Below the pieces are notes generated by a model. The model saw only the letters and a program-made list of their open reading frames with translations, was not told the DNA's origin and searched no databases. The translations under genes were made by a program, and so were the position numbers. Shown piece by piece: positions 37,805 to 46,800 of a DNA stretch of 64,000 nt (its first letter is position 1; every line of letters starts with the position of its first letter). This DNA is from a candidate division WOR-3 bacterium (GTDB taxonomy: Bacteria; Hydrothermota; Tepidihabitantia; Tepidihabitantales; Tepidihabitantaceae): positions 62,001 to 126,000 of the forward strand of contig JANLFQ010000003.1 of the NCBI GenBank assembly GCA_024653355.1, read 5' to 3'.

Positions 37805-38914
37805 TTACTGGTGCCGGCGGGTCTTGGTTCCGAACTCAACCAGCTCTCTAAACCCTTTGGGGTCAAACGCTGAAGAGATGGCGGTTTCGTAGGTGACCTT
37901 GCCCGCGCGGTAAAGTTCAGCCAGATAGGCGTCAAAAGAGATACTACCTTCGGCGCTGCTGGTTTGAATGGCTGAAGGCAGGTGTTCGATTTTACGCTCC
38001 CGGATAAGGTTGCGGACCGCTGGAGTTGCCATCATCACCTCGTAACAACCGATTCGACCTTTACCCTCGGCACGGAGTAAGAGGCGCTGGGAGAAGATGG
38101 CGAGAAGGGAGATGGAGAACTGGATACGAATCTGGTCCCGGATTTCCGGTGGGAAGATGTCGATAAACCGGGTAACGGTTTCCGGTGCGTTGGTGGTGTG
38201 GAGGGTGCCAATGACAAGGTGGCCCGATTCAGCAGCCCAGATTGTTGCTTCGGCGGTGGCGAGGTCACGAATTTCGGCAACCAGAATCACATTGGGGTTG
38301 GAACGTAACCCCTTCATAATCGCTTCCCGGAAGCTGGAAACATCAACTCCAACCTCGCGCTGGGTGATAATACCCTTTTTGTGGTCGTGAACGAATTCAA
38401 TCGGGTCTTCAATTGTCAAAACATGGCGCGGGCTTTCAAGGATGTAATCAACAAAGGTCGCCTGAGTGGTTGTTTTTCCCATTCCCGTAGGACCGGTTAC
38501 GAGAATTAAACCGTGAGGACGGTCAAGGAGCGACTTGATGCGCGGTATGAGATGGGTGGGTACAAACAGTTCTTCGAATGAGAGTATGCGCCGCGGGATG
38601 AGACGAAGGGCGAGCCCGAAATACCCCTTCTGTTTATAGACTGCAACCCGGAACCGAGCCATATTCTTAAAGTTAAGAGCAAAGTCACCACCGCCACCGT
38701 TGTCAATCTGGGCGCGCAGATGGCGCAGGTCCTTGGTGGCGATGTTTTTGAAACTTTCCGTTTTCTCCGGAGTCAGGACCGGGTAACCTTCAATTGACTG
38801 CAGAAATCCATCGATACGAAATGTTGGCGGGCGCCCCACCGTGAGATGGAGGTCGGATGCGTTCCGGCGAATGCACTCCGCAAGGAGTGTCTCAAAGAAT
38901 TCTTCGTCCGACAT
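37805..38914 (-). CDS. Second PilT/PilU-like ATPase
   Basis: A 369-residue ATPase with NASDLHLTVGRPPTFRIDG, Walker A GPTGMGKTT, TIEDPIEFVHDH, Walker B NPNVILVAEIRD and HLVIGTLHTTN. It is clearly diverged from the pilT in the main pil cluster, and is of the PilT/PilU family that powers pilus retraction. It is an isolated gene with its own promoter (leaderless type), away from the pil operon. Confidence 0.88.
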   Translation of the reverse strand: MSDEEFFETLLAECIRRNASDLHLTVGRPPTFRIDGFLQSIEGYPVLTPEKTESFKNIATKDLRHLRAQIDNGGGGDFALNFKNMARFRVAVYKQKGYFGLALRLIPRRILSFEELFVPTHLIPRIKSLLDRPHGLILVTGPTGMGKTTTQATFVDYILESPRHVLTIEDPIEFVHDHKKGIITQREVGVDVSSFREAIMKGLRSNPNVILVAEIRDLATAEATIWAAESGHLVIGTLHTTNAPETVTRFIDIFPPEIRDQIRIQFSISLLAIFSQRLLLRAEGKGRIGCYEVMMATPAVRNLIRERKIEHLPSAIQTSSAEGSISFDAYLAELYRAGKVTYETAISSAFDPKGFRELVEFGTKTRRHQ

Positions 38915-38924
38915 CGCTAATCGT

Positions 38925-38952
38925 ATTATACCCCCCTGAACCCATCTGTCAA
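38925..38952 (-). promoter_or_regulatory. Promoter of the second PilT gene, leaderless type
   Basis: Minus strand TTGACA (38947-38952), 16-base spacer, TATAAT (38925-38930), ten bases to the ATG. The inverted repeat CATCTG-tcaag-CAGATG (38943-38959) covers the -35 box. Confidence 0.7.
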
Positions 38953-39043
38953 GCAGATGTCACATTCAAATATGGGGGCAATTTTAGCCGAACGGGCATC
39001 AATTCTGATTTGATTTAAGTTGGAAAGTAATGTTAATTTGTTC

Positions 39044-39072
39044 TTGACAGGCAGGGGCGATGGTTTTATATT
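39044..39072 (+). promoter_or_regulatory. Promoter of tRNA-Gly
   Basis: TTGACA (39044-39049), 17-base spacer, TATATT (39067-39072), twelve bases before the tRNA. Confidence 0.75.
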
Positions 39073-39083
39073 AAAACGGGATT

Positions 39084-39154
39084 GCGGCCATAGCTCAGGG
39101 GTAGAGCCCCGGCTTCCCAAGCCGGTTACACGGGTTCGATTCCCGTTGGCCGCT
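39084..39154 (+). tRNA. tRNA-Gly (anticodon CCC)
   Basis: GCGGCCA/TGGCCGC acceptor stem, a D-arm with AGCTCAGGGGTAGAGC, anticodon arm CCGGC-TTCCCAA-GCCGG giving CCC, and a T-arm with ACGGGTTCGATTCCCGT. CCA is not encoded, so the CCA-adding enzyme encoded at 53795-55171 is needed. No terminator is seen before the following gene. Confidence 0.93.
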
Positions 39155-39212
39155 TTGTTTATTCAAACAGGGTTAAGCGTAATGGCAGGGTAGAAAGTGA
39201 GGTAAGAAAAAA

Positions 39213-39518
39213 ATGGTGCGTATTGTTGTTTTGCTTTTAACTCTTTTGATTGTCGGTTGTGGCAGTAAGGACCCGCTTGCTAATGTAAAAAAGGGATATC
39301 CGGGGGCGAGCGAATATCTTGTCTGGAAGAATTATCTTTTGATTCGTTATCCATTTGACAGTACAGCAGGAGCACAGCGGGCTGTGATATTACAGAAGGT
39401 CGGTAACAACTGGACTCATCTGGCACAGAGCGAACAGGGGTTCAACAGCCTGCGTGAGGTCGTCACCTATATACCGGAAATCGACGAATCCGGAGTGGCG
39501 GCATTTAAGTTGAGGTAG
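39213..39518 (+). CDS. Small putative lipoprotein
   Basis: A 101-residue protein with an N-terminal hydrophobic stretch ending in the lipobox LIVGC (Cys16), followed by GSKDP and a soluble region. No family is recognised. It lies between tRNA-Gly and a membrane protein gene, with GAGGT upstream of the ATG at ordinary spacing, and is probably expressed from the tRNA promoter. Confidence 0.6.
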   Translation: MVRIVVLLLTLLIVGCGSKDPLANVKKGYPGASEYLVWKNYLLIRYPFDSTAGAQRAVILQKVGNNWTHLAQSEQGFNSLREVVTYIPEIDESGVAAFKLR

Positions 39519-39522
39519 AAAC

Positions 39523-39933
39523 ATGCCCTGGTATGGTTTTATTCATCCAATAATGGCGCTGGGGACTTTTGTATACGGGCTTTTTATCGGACAGGTTAGT
39601 ATGACAAAACTTGATGACTGGGATTTTCCCCTGCGTCGGGTGAAAAAGCGGACCCTGATTTATTTTGTTTTCACTGCAATCACCGGGATATGCGGGTTGA
39701 TGGTCAACACGATTTTCCGAAGTCAAGGTCGTGGTGTGGTAATTTTTGCTCATATGCCTCTGGGGATTGCGACCGTGTTAGCGGCTTTTCTCGCCGTAAT
39801 TGTTACGATGGGTAAGAGAAAGCCCGGAGAACTACCCCAGAGTATGAGGTGGCATCCGATACTGGTGGTGATAAGTCTGGCACTTATTTTGACAATGGGT
39901 TTCACCGCACTGTTAAAAGTTTTGAAAGTCTAA
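39523..39933 (+). CDS. Four-helix membrane protein, DUF4079/b561-like
   Basis: A 136-residue protein with four hydrophobic segments and His residues positioned as in small cytochrome b561-like proteins: FIHPIMALG, FAHMPLGIAT and MRWHPILVV. Heme binding is therefore possible but unproven. It starts four bases after the lipoprotein gene and runs close to nth. Confidence 0.45.
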   Translation: MPWYGFIHPIMALGTFVYGLFIGQVSMTKLDDWDFPLRRVKKRTLIYFVFTAITGICGLMVNTIFRSQGRGVVIFAHMPLGIATVLAAFLAVIVTMGKRKPGELPQSMRWHPILVVISLALILTMGFTALLKVLKV

Positions 39934-39939
39934 CAGTTT

Positions 39940-40674
39940 TTGAATCCAATCCGAAACCAGAAAAAAATCGCCCCAATCTTTTGGATTTTAAAAAAGGCGT
40001 ATTCAGGGTTGAATGCGCCGGTTAAAAGGATGCCGGATAAGAGTCCCTGGTGGGTGCTTATCAGTGCGGTTCTTTCTACCCGGACCCGGGATAATGTAAC
40101 TTTAGAAGCGGTGGAGCGGTTGCGCGTGCGGGCGCCGGATGCTCATACGCTTGGCCGATTAAGTCCGGCTGAGGTCGCCAGAGTAATCTATCCAGTGGGA
40201 TTTTACCGAACGAAGGCAAAGAAACTGGTGAAACTGGCACAGAAGATTGAAGATGAACACCAGGGTCAAGTCCCCAATTCGTTTGAGGAGCTGGTAAAGT
40301 TGCCCGCTGTCGGACCCAAGGTGGCGAATATCGTACTGGCTCAGGGGTTTGGGATTCCAGCGATAGCGGTTGATACCCATGTGCACCGCATTGCAAACCG
40401 ACTCGGACTGGTTCGGACAAAAAAGCCGGCGGAGACCGAAAAGCGACTGTGTGAAATAGTGCCGGTCAGGTTCTGGCGAGAATGGAACCGGTTGTTTGTC
40501 GCGCTGGGACAAACGGTCTGTTTGCCGCGTAAGCCACTTTGCCAACAATGCCCGCTGAATTCTATCTGTCTTAAGCGGGGGACCAGAGCCGGGAAAGGAC
40601 AACGCGGTAGGCGGGGTGGTAATTTTCTACATAAGTTGTCGAGTGCCGAGGCGGATGCTGGGGCTGGGCGATAA
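39940..40674 (+). CDS. nth: Endonuclease III
   Basis: A DNA glycosylase/AP-lyase of base excision repair. It has the helix-hairpin-helix LPAVGPKVANIVLAQ with the catalytic Lys, AVDTHVHR with the catalytic Asp, and a 4Fe-4S cluster site C-x6-C-x2-C-x5-C (CLPRKPLCQQCPLNSIC). The start is a TTG at 39940; an ATG at 40030 would lose the first helices. A 30-residue basic tail overlaps the convergent gene by 104 bases. Confidence 0.9.
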   Translation: MNPIRNQKKIAPIFWILKKAYSGLNAPVKRMPDKSPWWVLISAVLSTRTRDNVTLEAVERLRVRAPDAHTLGRLSPAEVARVIYPVGFYRTKAKKLVKLAQKIEDEHQGQVPNSFEELVKLPAVGPKVANIVLAQGFGIPAIAVDTHVHRIANRLGLVRTKKPAETEKRLCEIVPVRFWREWNRLFVALGQTVCLPRKPLCQQCPLNSICLKRGTRAGKGQRGRRGGNFLHKLSSAEADAGAGR

Positions 40675-41071
40675 TCGTTTGGAACCGCTTCGCCTCCTGG
40701 GGTAGGGCGCTCTGGCACCATTTTAAAGCGGTATGGAGTCGGGAAGTTAGCAGTTCAGGTTGTGGTGTAAAATTTTGGGCGGTATAAACCAGTGCCTGGA
40801 AAAGGCGTTCGGTTTTGGTTACTGAGCCGACAATTGAGGCAAGGTTAACCCGCACGAGCAGCCCATCAGGGTCGACCGGTTCCACTTCAGCGCCGATTTT
40901 TGCCGATACTGCAAGAGCGACTTCGCGGTAAAGGTTCTCCTGTTCTTTCTTTTTGTCGATTAAAAGGTGGCCCGGTCCAAAAACACCCTGAAAGATGAGT
41001 TTGTAGATGTCTTCGGCTTTAAGTAATGGGTAGTGGCCCAGATGCCAGTTGAGGATATCAATCAGGTGCAT
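40571..41071 (-). CDS. Conserved unknown protein with GPGH motif
   Basis: A 166-residue protein of unknown function. The notable stretch is AEDIYKLIFQGVFGPGHLLIDKKK near residues 20-42, with conserved-looking Gln, Gly-Pro-Gly-His and acidic residues. The end (YVENYHPAYRVVLSRL) contains a HPAYR motif. Both suggest a real, perhaps enzymatic, fold. It overlaps the 3' end of nth on the opposite strand, and its start is three bases from the next gene. Confidence 0.55.
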   Translation of the reverse strand: MHLIDILNWHLGHYPLLKAEDIYKLIFQGVFGPGHLLIDKKKEQENLYREVALAVSAKIGAEVEPVDPDGLLVRVNLASIVGSVTKTERLFQALVYTAQNFTPQPELLTSRLHTALKWCQSALPQEAKRFQTIIAQPQHPPRHSTTYVENYHPAYRVVLSRLWSPA

Positions 41072-41073
41072 TA

Positions 41074-41640
41074 TTACGCCGGCAGGTCAAACGAACTTTT
41101 TTCAACTCTGTTCGGGAAGATAAGTTCGATGATTTCAATTAGAATGCCAAACAGGGCACCAAATAGCGCACCGATAGTAAATTGGTAGGTAAGCAGGTTA
41201 CGGTGAAACTCCTGACCGGTGTGGAACTGAAAAAGCAGGACAACGGTTAGATGAGCCAAACCCACGACGAGTGCCATAATGAGAAATTTGCCGAGCCGGA
41301 TGCGGTGAAGGAGTTTGAACAGGTAGCCGGCGATGATGAACGATAAACCTACCGGTGTTGCCCAGAGTGCGGCACGAATCGCCGCTGCGGTGCGTAATGG
41401 TGGTGTCAGGGCGAGTTGAACGAAAAATAGTAATACGACCATCAGTAGCGCATAACTCAGACCCCGTAGTTGGACCGCGGCGTAAATTAAACCACCTGCC
41501 AAGCCCAGGATGATTAATGGAAGCATCGGGAAATTGGTAATCCGGCGGGCAGCGAGAAACATCCGACAGAGCACGCTCGCGCCGAGTCCGGCAATAATAT
41601 AGGCAAAGGTCCAGAGCGTCTCCCGGGTTGCTTTTGTCAT
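41074..41640 (-). CDS. Hypothetical five- or six-helix membrane protein
   Basis: A 188-residue protein made largely of hydrophobic helices, with no motif that I recognise. It is followed by the GPGH protein on the same strand with a gap of two bases, so the two form a unit. A TTGACA lies 27 bases upstream of the ATG, giving a candidate promoter that shares the 41641-41720 interval with the divergent serpin promoter. Confidence 0.5.
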   Translation of the reverse strand: MTKATRETLWTFAYIIAGLGASVLCRMFLAARRITNFPMLPLIILGLAGGLIYAAVQLRGLSYALLMVVLLFFVQLALTPPLRTAAAIRAALWATPVGLSFIIAGYLFKLLHRIRLGKFLIMALVVGLAHLTVVLLFQFHTGQEFHRNLLTYQFTIGALFGALFGILIEIIELIFPNRVEKSSFDLPA

Positions 41641-41684
41641 AAAATATCATCGGGTATTAAGCGCTGATGTCAAGAATACCGCGG

Positions 41685-41712
41685 TTGACAAATAGATGGG
41701 ATTGGTCATTAT
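41685..41712 (+). promoter_or_regulatory. Promoter of the serpin gene, leaderless type
   Basis: TTGACA (41685-41690), 16-base spacer, CATTAT (41707-41712), eight bases to the ATG at 41721. Confidence 0.6.
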
Positions 41713-41720
41713 ATTCAGGT

Positions 41721-42917
41721 ATGAACACCATCATTTTGATTGTCAGTCTTTTCTTATCCGCTTCGCGAGGAGCGGAAACCGGGGTAATTGATGCAGAGCT
41801 GGTTTCAGCAAAGAACGAGTTTGGGTTCAAGGTTCTTTCAGCACTTGTCAGTACAGCGCCGCAGGAAAATGTGTTTATCTCGCCTTACAGTATTGCCACT
41901 GCTTTGACAATGACCTATAATGGTGCTGCCGGTTCCACCCGTACCGCAATGGGGGCAACGCTTGGTGTTGGTGGTTTAGAGGTTCAGCGGCTTAACACCG
42001 GAGAAAAATTTCTTGCTGCAAGATTGCAGAGTGCTAAACCGGGTCTGGAACTGTTGATTGCTAACTCGCTCTGGGCGAGGAAAGGGGTGGCGTTTAATTC
42101 CGCTTTTTTGAACACTAACAAGGAGTTTTATCAGGCGGTGGTGGCGACGATTGATTTCAATAGCCCGGATGCAGCGAAAAAGATTAACCAATGGGTAAAG
42201 GATAAGACAAAAGGGAAAATCGACAAGGTCGTTGACCGGATTAAACCTGAGGCGGTGCTCTTTTTAATCAATGCGGTTTTCTTTAAGGGCAGATGGCAGG
42301 AGAAGTTCGACCCCAGGAACAGTCAGGATGATAAATTTTATCCGGATGATGCCCAACCGGTGCTTGTGAAGATGATGATGCGTTCGGGTAAATTCCGCTA
42401 TCTGGAAACCGCGGAGTTTCAGGCGGTGGAGTTGCCTTACGATGAGGGCAAGGTTAGTATGCTGATATTTTTACCGGCCCGCGGTAAACTGGACAGTTTG
42501 ATTTCCCATCTGTCATCTTCCACCTGGCAGGAGTGGTGGAGCAGATTTCGGTCACGGGAGGGAACGGTTTGGTTGCCACGCTTCAAAATGGAGTATGAGA
42601 AGAGTTTAAAAGAGGTTTTAACAGAATTGGGGATGGGCGTGGCGTTTGACCTGAATCAGGCCGATTTTTCTTTAATGGGTAAAGGCGGTCCGGGTTTTGC
42701 CATCGGTGATGTGAAGCATAAGAGTTTTGTTGAAGTCAATGAAGAGGGCACGGAGGCGGCTGCGGTGACATCGGTGGAAATGGTTCTTGCGTCGGTACCT
42801 CCGCAACCTCGTTTTGAGATGGTTATCAATCGACCTTTCCTCTTCGCAATCCAGGATAATGAAACCGGCACAATTTTATTTCTCGGTGCAATGCGAAACC
42901 CCGCAGCGCATAATTAA
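41721..42917 (+). CDS. Serpin-family protease inhibitor
   Basis: A 398-residue protein with a signal peptide (residues 1-16) and a full serpin fold. It has NVFISPYSIATALTMTYNGAAGSTRTAM, NAVFFKGRWQEKFDP, the breach/hinge EVNEEGTEAAAVTS and the signature FEMVINRPFLFAIQDNETGTILFLG. The small-residue hinge (GTEAAAV) predicts an inhibitory serpin; the scissile bond probably lies near LAS. Export implies that it protects the envelope from extracellular proteases. An extension to 41667 is rejected because the promoter lies inside it. Confidence 0.93.
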   Translation: MNTIILIVSLFLSASRGAETGVIDAELVSAKNEFGFKVLSALVSTAPQENVFISPYSIATALTMTYNGAAGSTRTAMGATLGVGGLEVQRLNTGEKFLAARLQSAKPGLELLIANSLWARKGVAFNSAFLNTNKEFYQAVVATIDFNSPDAAKKINQWVKDKTKGKIDKVVDRIKPEAVLFLINAVFFKGRWQEKFDPRNSQDDKFYPDDAQPVLVKMMMRSGKFRYLETAEFQAVELPYDEGKVSMLIFLPARGKLDSLISHLSSSTWQEWWSRFRSREGTVWLPRFKMEYEKSLKEVLTELGMGVAFDLNQADFSLMGKGGPGFAIGDVKHKSFVEVNEEGTEAAAVTSVEMVLASVPPQPRFEMVINRPFLFAIQDNETGTILFLGAMRNPAAHN

Positions 42918-43699
42918 AGGTACATCTCAGGACGGCGGTCTAAAATAATATCGTTGCGGGCAGTGACATTTTTGTTGAGAGCCTGACCGGGGTTTATTTC
43001 GACTATTTTTAAAGCTTCCTTATCGGCACTGGCACGGTATAACAGGGTGCCGTCGGGTGCGACAATCTGACTTTGACCCGTAAATTGCATCTTTTTGGCG
43101 CCGAGTTGTTCTACACCGATTCGGTTGGCAAGGAGCCAGAACATCCGATTTTCTTGAGCGCGAGTTACGGTCATTGTCTGGGCGTAGTTGAGGATAAGAT
43201 TTGCCGGATGACACACAATCTGGGCACCGCGCAGGGCAAGGGTGCGGGCGCTTTCCGGAAAGAAGTAGTCAAAACAGACCAGCATACCGATTCGCACACT
43301 ACCAAGATTGAACACCGGGAAAGGAAGGTCACCAGGGTCAAAGAGGTCTTTCTCGTCCGCAAAGAGGTGAACCTTACGATATATGTGGACATTGCCGCTC
43401 TCGGTAACAAGCAGTGCTGAGTTGTAGATTTTGCTACCCGCGGCTTCAGCAATTCCCAGGACGATGTTGATGCTGTGTTGCAAACAGAAGTTGATGATTT
43501 TGTTACAGGAGGGGCCATTCGGTACTGGTTCGGCAAACCGGGCGAGCTGCTCGCGGCTGGAAAAGAGATAGCCAGTTAGACAAAGTTCGGGCAGCACAAT
43601 GAGGTCTGCCTTGATGCGGCTGAGACGGTGGAAAATTCGTGCCAAATTCGTTTCGACCAACAAATGCTCAGGGGAAAATTGGTAGATTCCAACGCGCAT
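42914..43699 (-). CDS. Carbon-nitrogen hydrolase (nitrilase superfamily)
   Basis: A 261-residue protein with the three catalytic residues in context: Glu in IVLPELCLTGY, Lys in YRKVHLF and Cys in IGMLVCFDYFFPE. It hydrolyses an amide or nitrile C-N bond; the substrate is unknown. The gene overlaps the serpin end by four bases in convergent orientation. A TTGACA lies upstream near 43745. Confidence 0.85.
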   Translation of the reverse strand: MRVGIYQFSPEHLLVETNLARIFHRLSRIKADLIVLPELCLTGYLFSSREQLARFAEPVPNGPSCNKIINFCLQHSINIVLGIAEAAGSKIYNSALLVTESGNVHIYRKVHLFADEKDLFDPGDLPFPVFNLGSVRIGMLVCFDYFFPESARTLALRGAQIVCHPANLILNYAQTMTVTRAQENRMFWLLANRIGVEQLGAKKMQFTGQSQIVAPDGTLLYRASADKEALKIVEINPGQALNKNVTARNDIILDRRPEMYL

Positions 43700-43830
43700 C
43701 AGATTATTTAGTGCTACAATAAGAGAGTACTTTTTTCCTTTGCCCTGTCAAGAAACCCTTGCCCTGGTAGTAGTTTTATAAAATAATCCAATCAATTTAT
43801 AACTGTTAATATTACAGAAAGATAGGCAAC

Positions 43831-43857
43831 TGTCGCAGTGAATAAAGGGTTGTCGCA
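43831..43857 (+). promoter_or_regulatory. Two TGTCGCA direct repeats upstream of the giant regulator
   Basis: TGTCGCA at 43831-43837 and again at 43851-43857, exactly 20 bp (two helical turns) apart, the second ending just before the -35 box. A third copy, inverted, lies downstream of the gene (49209-49215). They are candidate binding sites for the regulator's C-terminal helix-turn-helix. Confidence 0.55.
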
Positions 43858-43860
43858 CAT

Positions 43861-43889
43861 TTGACTGATATTACTATTTTTGCTATAAT
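43861..43889 (+). promoter_or_regulatory. Promoter of the giant regulator, leaderless type
   Basis: TTGACT (43861-43866), 17-base spacer, perfect TATAAT (43884-43889), seven bases to the ATG. Transcription and translation begin at the same place. Confidence 0.8.
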
Positions 43890-43896
43890 TCACACA

Positions 43897-46800
43897 ATGA
43901 CGCAGCGGGGAAGTGGTGAAAATTTACAATTTTCTCAACCCGTTGGTGACCGGTATTACATTGAAGAAATCCTTGGTGGAGGAGAAACTACTGAGGTTTA
44001 TCGGGTTCGCGACATTGTTACGGGCCGGTACCTCGCGCTGAAAACGGTACGTAGCGGGTGTCCTGAAGAAGAAAATGTAAGATTAAGCCGGGAATTTTTT
44101 TACCTTTCCCAAATTTCTCATCCCGGTGTGGTGGCGGTTCACGACTATGGCAGAATTACGGATGGTCGAGCCTATTTCACAATGGAGTATATCCCCGGAG
44201 TGCCGATAACCCGCTATTTTGGTGGTGGTTACGACCCGCGCTTAAACGATGTCATTGTGCAGATTCTTTTGGCACTGGATGCAATCCACGCCCAGGGAAT
44301 GATACACTGCGATTTAAAACCCGAGCATATTCTGGTTGTTGAGGACGAGGGGAAATTCAGCGTCAAACTGCTCGATTTTGGGTTTGCCGAGGATTTTTGT
44401 ATCGTAGGTCCGAAAAATGGAAAAGGCACACCTGGTTATGTAGCACCCGAGATACTGAAAGGGGTTGATTCTGATGTGCGGGCTGACCTTTACGCATTAG
44501 GGATGGTTATTTACGAGACATTAACGGGTATTGGTCCAGGAAGAGGGGCGGACCTTCTTGATTGGCTGAGGAAACAGCAACAAGGTGATTTTGCACCCCC
44601 TCGTTCCTTCAATTCTGATATCCCGGATAAACTGGACCGACTGGTGATGAAACTGATTAGCCCGCGTCCGGAGCAGCGACCGGCATCGGCACAAGCGGCC
44701 ATTGAGGAGTTGATTGGCGAGAACTTGTCTAATGTTGCATTGCCGGCGTTGCGGCGGGACATAATGGCTTCCGGGTTTGTTGCCCGGGAAGAGATTCTTC
44801 AAAAGTTAAAAGAGATTTTGCGATTTGTTGCTGATGGTCAGTCGAGTGTGGTTTGTATTTCCGGTGACCGGGGTGTGGGTAAGAGCCGGCTGCTTGCTGA
44901 GTTCAAATTTTATGCAGAAATGGAGGGAGCATCGGTATTCTCTTTCGAGCCCGTGTCGCTCAACGCCCGTTCTCAGTCGCTTATCGAGGCGCTGGTTGGG
45001 CTCTTGCGTAGCTACGGCCATACCGGAGCACCATTAATTTCGGTGGATGCGGGCAGGGAGAGTAACTACCGTTTGTTTGAGTGGGTAACTCAACGATTGA
45101 AACTGGTGGCAAACTCCCATCGGATAAAACACAGTTTGGTAATTATTGTGGATGACTTTGAACTTTTTGACCCGACAAGTCTGGATTTACTCCGTTACCT
45201 GGCGTTGGGGGTTGATACGGAACGGGTGATGCTCGTGGTGACCGGGCTGAAAGAAAAACGCTTTCTGGATACGATTGATGGGATTAAGCACCGTGCTAAT
45301 TTTCAACACATCGTTATTCCACCTTTTAAACGGGATGAGGTTAAAGAACTGGTGCTTTCCATATTAGGAAAGGTGCAGGATGTTGAACCTTTGATAGACT
45401 GGCTGTTTGAATTTACCGGCGGTAACCCGCTCTGGGTGGTGGAAACAATTTATGAGTTGATTGAAGATAAAATTTTGGTTAGAGAAATGTCGGGATGGAA
45501 TCTGGCTAAAGACCGGCTGGCGGCTTTCCGCCCGCCACCATCAATTAGTGATACAATCCGCCAGCGCGTTGAATCGTTAACCCCGGAGGAAAAATCGGTC
45601 CTGGAGATTGCGGCAGCGGCTGCAGGGCCTTTTACTCTTAAGTTGGTGCGGGCGGCGCTTAACCTTGAAGAGAAGGTTTTATTTAAGGCGATTAACCGAC
45701 TCAAGGGGCTTGGTTTTCTCAGGGCGTTCCGTGCCGCATGCCCGGAAGACAAATTCAGTTTTTCTCCGGGCTGGGTTCTCTCAAGTAAGATTCTCGAAAG
45801 CGTAATAGTTGAACGGCTGTCGGTTGAGGAACGGCGTGAGAACCATCGTAAAGTGGCGCTGGCTCTGGAGTTGCTTTATCCAGAACGAGTACCGGAGATG
45901 GTTTTTGACCTGGCACACCACTGGACACTTGCTGGTGTGCGGGACCGGGCTTATGACTACTCACTTCGCGCCGGGGCAAGAGCTAGGGAGTGGTTGCTCT
46001 TCGAGCAGGCGCTGGCGTTTTATGAAAACGCACTCAGCCTTTCAGCCGGTTTGATTACGGCGCGGGAGCGTGTTGGTTTGTTGGAGAAGGTTGGTGAACT
46101 GCGGGAACTGACCGGCAGATTTGCTGAGGCGATTGACATATATCGTCAGGGTATGGGGCTGGCGGTTGCTGAATCGGAACTTGCCCGGGATAAAAAGTTT
46201 CTTGCCCGATTTCTGCGTCGGCTCGGGCTGGTGTATCAAAAACAGGGGCTGGTAGCGGATGCGATAAACCTTTTGAATCAATCGCTTCATTTATTATCGG
46301 AAGACAGTTTGGAGCGGGCACGGCTTCTTGCCGACCTTGGTTGGTCCTATTGCGGGTCAGGAGATTTTAGCCATGCGGAGGAGGTTTTGACCACTGCTCT
46401 GCAACTGGCAGAAAAATTGAAGTCAACTGTGACCGTTGAAGCCAATCGGCTGGTGGGTTTGATACTTTACTACTTTGCGGTTCTTGCCTGGGCAAAATAC
46501 GATTTTGTGCTGGCATTGCAGCTGGCGGAGCGAGCGCTGGATGTTTTTGAGCGTTTAGAAGAAGAGATAATGAAAGCAACGGTGAGTCAGTTTATAGCAA
46601 CGCTTTACACTCGCCGGGGAGAAGCGGAAAAGGCAAAGGAGTTTTATCAGCGGGCTGTTGCGTGCCAGCGCCGGGCGGGTGCGGTTTATTATCTGCTTAC
46701 ATCGTTACAGGGGTTAGGTTTACTGTCTCTTGATGAGGGCGAGTGGAACCAGGCAGAGCAGTATTTCAAAGAGGCGCTGAAGATCGCGGAGCAAGTAGGC

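Noticed and set aside
43831-43857. CRISPR-like or transposon-end repeat
   Set aside because: Only two 7-bp copies with no spacer array; position fits a regulator site.
43861-43896. TTG start for the giant regulator, 12 codons upstream of the ATG
   Set aside because: The TTG is the first base triplet of the -35 box and the extension contains the whole promoter, so it is not transcribed.
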